52,332 bases of DNA. Source: Palsa-739 sp035532535 (GTDB lineage Bacteria; Actinomycetota; Thermoleophilia; Gaiellales; Gaiellaceae). The position numbers and the translations under genes are program-made. The notes below the pieces were generated by a model. It worked only from the letters and a program-made list of their open reading frames with translations, searched no databases and had not been told where the DNA came from. Below are positions 50,813 through 52,332 of this stretch, piece after piece. Location of the stretch: NCBI GenBank assembly GCA_035532535.1, contig DATKQT010000018.1, positions 1 through 52,332 of the forward strand, in the 5' to 3' direction. The first letter of the stretch is position 1. Each line of letters starts with the position of its first letter.

Positions 50813-51049
50813 GCCAGAGCCGGCTCAAATCGCCTGCGACAGCCTAGGAAGATCTCTTGCTTTGGCAGGCCTTCTCGGCTGCCTGAAGATGGGCGAGTTG
50901 ATCATCACCTTCGCCTGGCGCCCATATCGTGACCGCAATCGGCAGCCACGGCAGGTGCGGCGGCCCGCTGATAGGCCTTCGCAGCCGAGTCCTGATGCGT
51001 CATGTCATCAGGAGAGACTTGGATGCGCCAGTTCGGGAATGATGCTCCT
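50813..51049. other. Non-coding stretch beside the insertion sequence, with a hairpin
   Basis: No convincing gene is seen. A perfect 8-bp inverted repeat with an 8-base loop lies at 50990-51013 (TCCTGATG and CATCAGGA arms), and a short imperfect stem lies near 50872-50896. The stretch may include the right end of the IS110 element or its former target. Confidence 0.5.
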
Positions 51050-51066
51050 ATGACTTGTCAAGTCAT
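51050..51066. repeat. Palindrome at the transposase stop codon
   Basis: ATGACTTG and CAAGTCAT form 8-bp arms around one base. It overlaps the last codons and the stop of the IS110 transposase and contains TGACT, also found in the element's other end. Confidence 0.7.
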
Positions 51067-52104
51067 TAGCGGCTCCTGTTGTTGCAGTAGTCGGTAGAGG
51101 TGGCGGGCGAGGTAGCGCTTGAGTAGACGGACGGCGTCGCGTCGTGTTTTGCCTTCGGCGATCCGGCGTGCGATGTAGTCCTTGGTCGCCGCGTCGTGTT
51201 GGCGGCGGTGGAGGATGACGGTGTGCAGGGCGCGGTTGAGTTGTCTGTCGCCGCCGCGGCTGAGCCGGTGACGGGTGGTTTGTCCGCTGGAGGCGGGGAT
51301 TGGGGCGGCGCCGGCGAGTCGTGCGAATGCGGCTTCGGAGCGGACGCGTCCGTGGTGTGACCAGGAAACGATCAGCTGCGCGGCGACGATCGGGCCGACG
51401 CCGGGCTCGTCGAGCAGTTGCGCTGCGAGCGCGCGGACGTGGGCGAGGATCTCGCGTTCGAGCTCGGCCGCTTCGGCGGTTGCCGCTTCGATCCGGCGGG
51501 CGAGGCTGCGGAGCACCTGCTTGGTAGCGAGCTCGTCGGCTGGAGCTGAGCTCGTGCCGTGGAGGCGGCTGCAGCGGACGATCAGCCGCTGGACAGGCAG
51601 CGCGCGTAGCTCTTCGCGCAGAGAGTCGGGAGCAGTGACGATCACGCTGCGCAGCTGCACGAGCGCAAGCCGACGGACGTCGACGGCGCTGCGGCGAGCC
51701 AGCAAAAGCAGCCGCAACGCTTCGCGTCGCTGCCCCGATCGCGGCAACGCGAGCGTCTTGCTCGCCAGTGCTGTGCGGGCGGCACGGATCGCGTCGAGCG
51801 AGTCGTCCTTCCCTTGCAGCCGCCGCTCGTCACGTGGGCCGCGGCCGATCTCGAGCACCGTCTCGCCACGGCCACTCAGGTAGCGGGCAAGCCCGGCACC
51901 GTAGTGGCCAGCGCCTTCCACCGCCCAGACACGAGTACCGGCCTGCTGCTCTGCGAAACGCCGCGCCGCCGCATACCCACGTCCGCTCGCACATACCGAG
52001 CGTTGTGCAACAACGACACCGGTTGCCGCGACCACAACTGCGAGCGTGTGCTCGTCTCGGTGCGTGTCGACACCGACCACGTAGTCCACCTGATCTGCAA
52101 GCAT
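51058..52104 (-). CDS. IS110 family transposase (DEDD recombinase)
   Basis: This 348-residue recombinase has an N-terminal RuvC-like DEDD domain and a C-terminal Tnp domain with a catalytic serine. The acidic residues appear as D13 (GVDTHRDEH), E63 (AVEGAGHYGAGLARYL), and D101/D104 (KDDSLDA). The serine lies in PIPASSGQTTRHRLSRGG (Ser272/273), followed by DRQLNRALHTVILHR. The reading frame is intact, so the enzyme may be active. The ATG at 52104 is preceded by GGAGG and AGAGGAG. In this family the enzyme works with a bridge RNA made from the non-coding end, which here would lie upstream. Confidence 0.93.
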   Translation of the reverse strand: MLADQVDYVVGVDTHRDEHTLAVVVAATGVVVAQRSVCASGRGYAAARRFAEQQAGTRVWAVEGAGHYGAGLARYLSGRGETVLEIGRGPRDERRLQGKDDSLDAIRAARTALASKTLALPRSGQRREALRLLLLARRSAVDVRRLALVQLRSVIVTAPDSLREELRALPVQRLIVRCSRLHGTSSAPADELATKQVLRSLARRIEAATAEAAELEREILAHVRALAAQLLDEPGVGPIVAAQLIVSWSHHGRVRSEAAFARLAGAAPIPASSGQTTRHRLSRGGDRQLNRALHTVILHRRQHDAATKDYIARRIAEGKTRRDAVRLLKRYLARHLYRLLQQQEPLMT

Positions 52105-52332
52105 CTCCTCTGATCCTCCGGCTTCACTCGTAGGGTCCGGTTGACGCCGGTCTGGGTGCAGGGAAACCGCGCGGCAAGACTGTGATGAGTCACGCCCCTC
52201 AGGGCGGACAAGCTCCTGATCAAGCCAACAGCGGGCACCAGGCCGGCGCCGCCGCGCACACACAGACAAATCATTCCGAAGGCACGCACAACGCGGCCGG
52301 TCCCCTGACGAGTCACATGCGGCACGACGACA
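52105..52332 (-). ncRNA. Candidate bridge RNA region in the IS110 left non-coding end
   Basis: At least 228 bases precede the transposase with no gene. IS110-group elements encode their bridge RNA in this position. In the minus direction short stems are possible (TCAGG with CCTGA near 52200-52220), and GTGACTCATCAC resembles the candidate element end GTGACTCGTCA near 52305-52316. The RNA itself is inferred from the family; no fold was computed. Confidence 0.4.

Larger units (their letters stand above)
51058..52332 (-). mobile_element. IS110-family insertion sequence (left end may be cut by the window edge)
   Basis: The element comprises the transposase gene plus at least 228 bases of non-coding DNA upstream. 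IS110 elements lack terminal inverted repeats, so the boundaries are uncertain. TGACT-containing motifs about 1.25 kb apart (near 51060 and 52311) are candidate ends, and that size fits the family. It is inserted after a run of conserved genes. Confidence 0.7.

Noticed and set aside
50887..51052. 54-codon plus-strand frame between the RidA-like gene and the IS element
   Set aside because: No ribosome binding site, Arg/Pro-rich composition and no similarity to a known family; likely chance.
1..52332. tRNA, rRNA, tmRNA, CRISPR arrays and prophage genes
   Set aside because: No cloverleaf with CCA-proximal features, rRNA signature, regularly spaced direct repeats or phage structural gene was noticed. 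A covariance-model scan would be decisive.

Overview
The window is GC-rich chromosomal DNA with densely packed genes. About 52 genes are supported, most of them on the minus strand, and many start/stop pairs overlap by four bases (ATGA or GTGA). An actinobacterial integration host factor gene (mihF) followed by gmk-rpoZ-coaBC, together with the order rimP-nusA-ylxR-infB, rpsO-pnp-M16 peptidase-dapB and dapA-rnj-ftsK, points to Actinomycetota. The pyrK-pyrD pair, the GAF-GGDEF protein and both substrate-binding proteins without a lipobox suggest a deep-branching class such as Thermoleophilia. That placement is an inference from gene content and order.

Layout. 1-3703: a BMP-type nucleoside ABC transporter (cut at the left edge), then a lone cytochrome P450 on the plus strand. 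5031-23882 (minus): the transcription order is rpsO, pnp, a GAF-GAF-GGDEF protein, an M16 peptidase, dapB, a complete osmoprotectant (Opu/QAT) transporter with a flavin oxidoreductase, dapA, RNase J, an unknown gene, ribokinase, nucleoside hydrolase, a LigB-type protein and ftsK. 24021-25439: a short gamma-glutamyltransferase on the plus strand. 25360-34104 (minus): rimP-nusA-ylxR-infB-ylxP-chrA-rbfA-nrnA-truB-ribF and a small zinc-ribbon gene. 34183-35348: dtd and an RmlD-like reductase. 35380-37107: a PilB/GspE ATPase on the plus strand. 37104-40711 (minus): mihF, gmk, rpoZ, a DUF2007 gene, coaBC, a nucleotidyltransferase and a TPR gene. 40745-49223 (minus): pyrR-pyrB-pyrC-carA-carB-pyrK-pyrD, which makes orotate from bicarbonate, glutamine and aspartate. 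49314-50812 (plus): metallo-beta-lactamase-like, VOC and RidA-like genes. 51058-52332: an IS110-family insertion sequence whose long non-coding end lies at the right edge.

How the genes work together. The nucleoside transporter, nucleoside hydrolase and ribokinase form a plausible nucleoside uptake and ribose salvage route. The nusA/infB, rpsO/pnp and RNase J genes make the window rich in transcription, translation and RNA-decay functions. Several RNA-level controls are visible: a terminator-like hairpin just before rimP, a PyrR-type binding loop before pyrR, a long rpsO-pnp stem of the kind cut by RNase III, and a terminator between the BMP protein gene and its ATPase gene.

The most interesting items are the IS110 element with its probable bridge-RNA-coding end, the rimP-nusA-infB leader hairpin, a zinc-knuckle-like motif in the NusA C-terminus, and the transporter/oxidoreductase block set between dapB and dapA. 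I saw no tRNA, rRNA, CRISPR array or prophage. No stretch longer than about 250 bases lacks an annotated gene.
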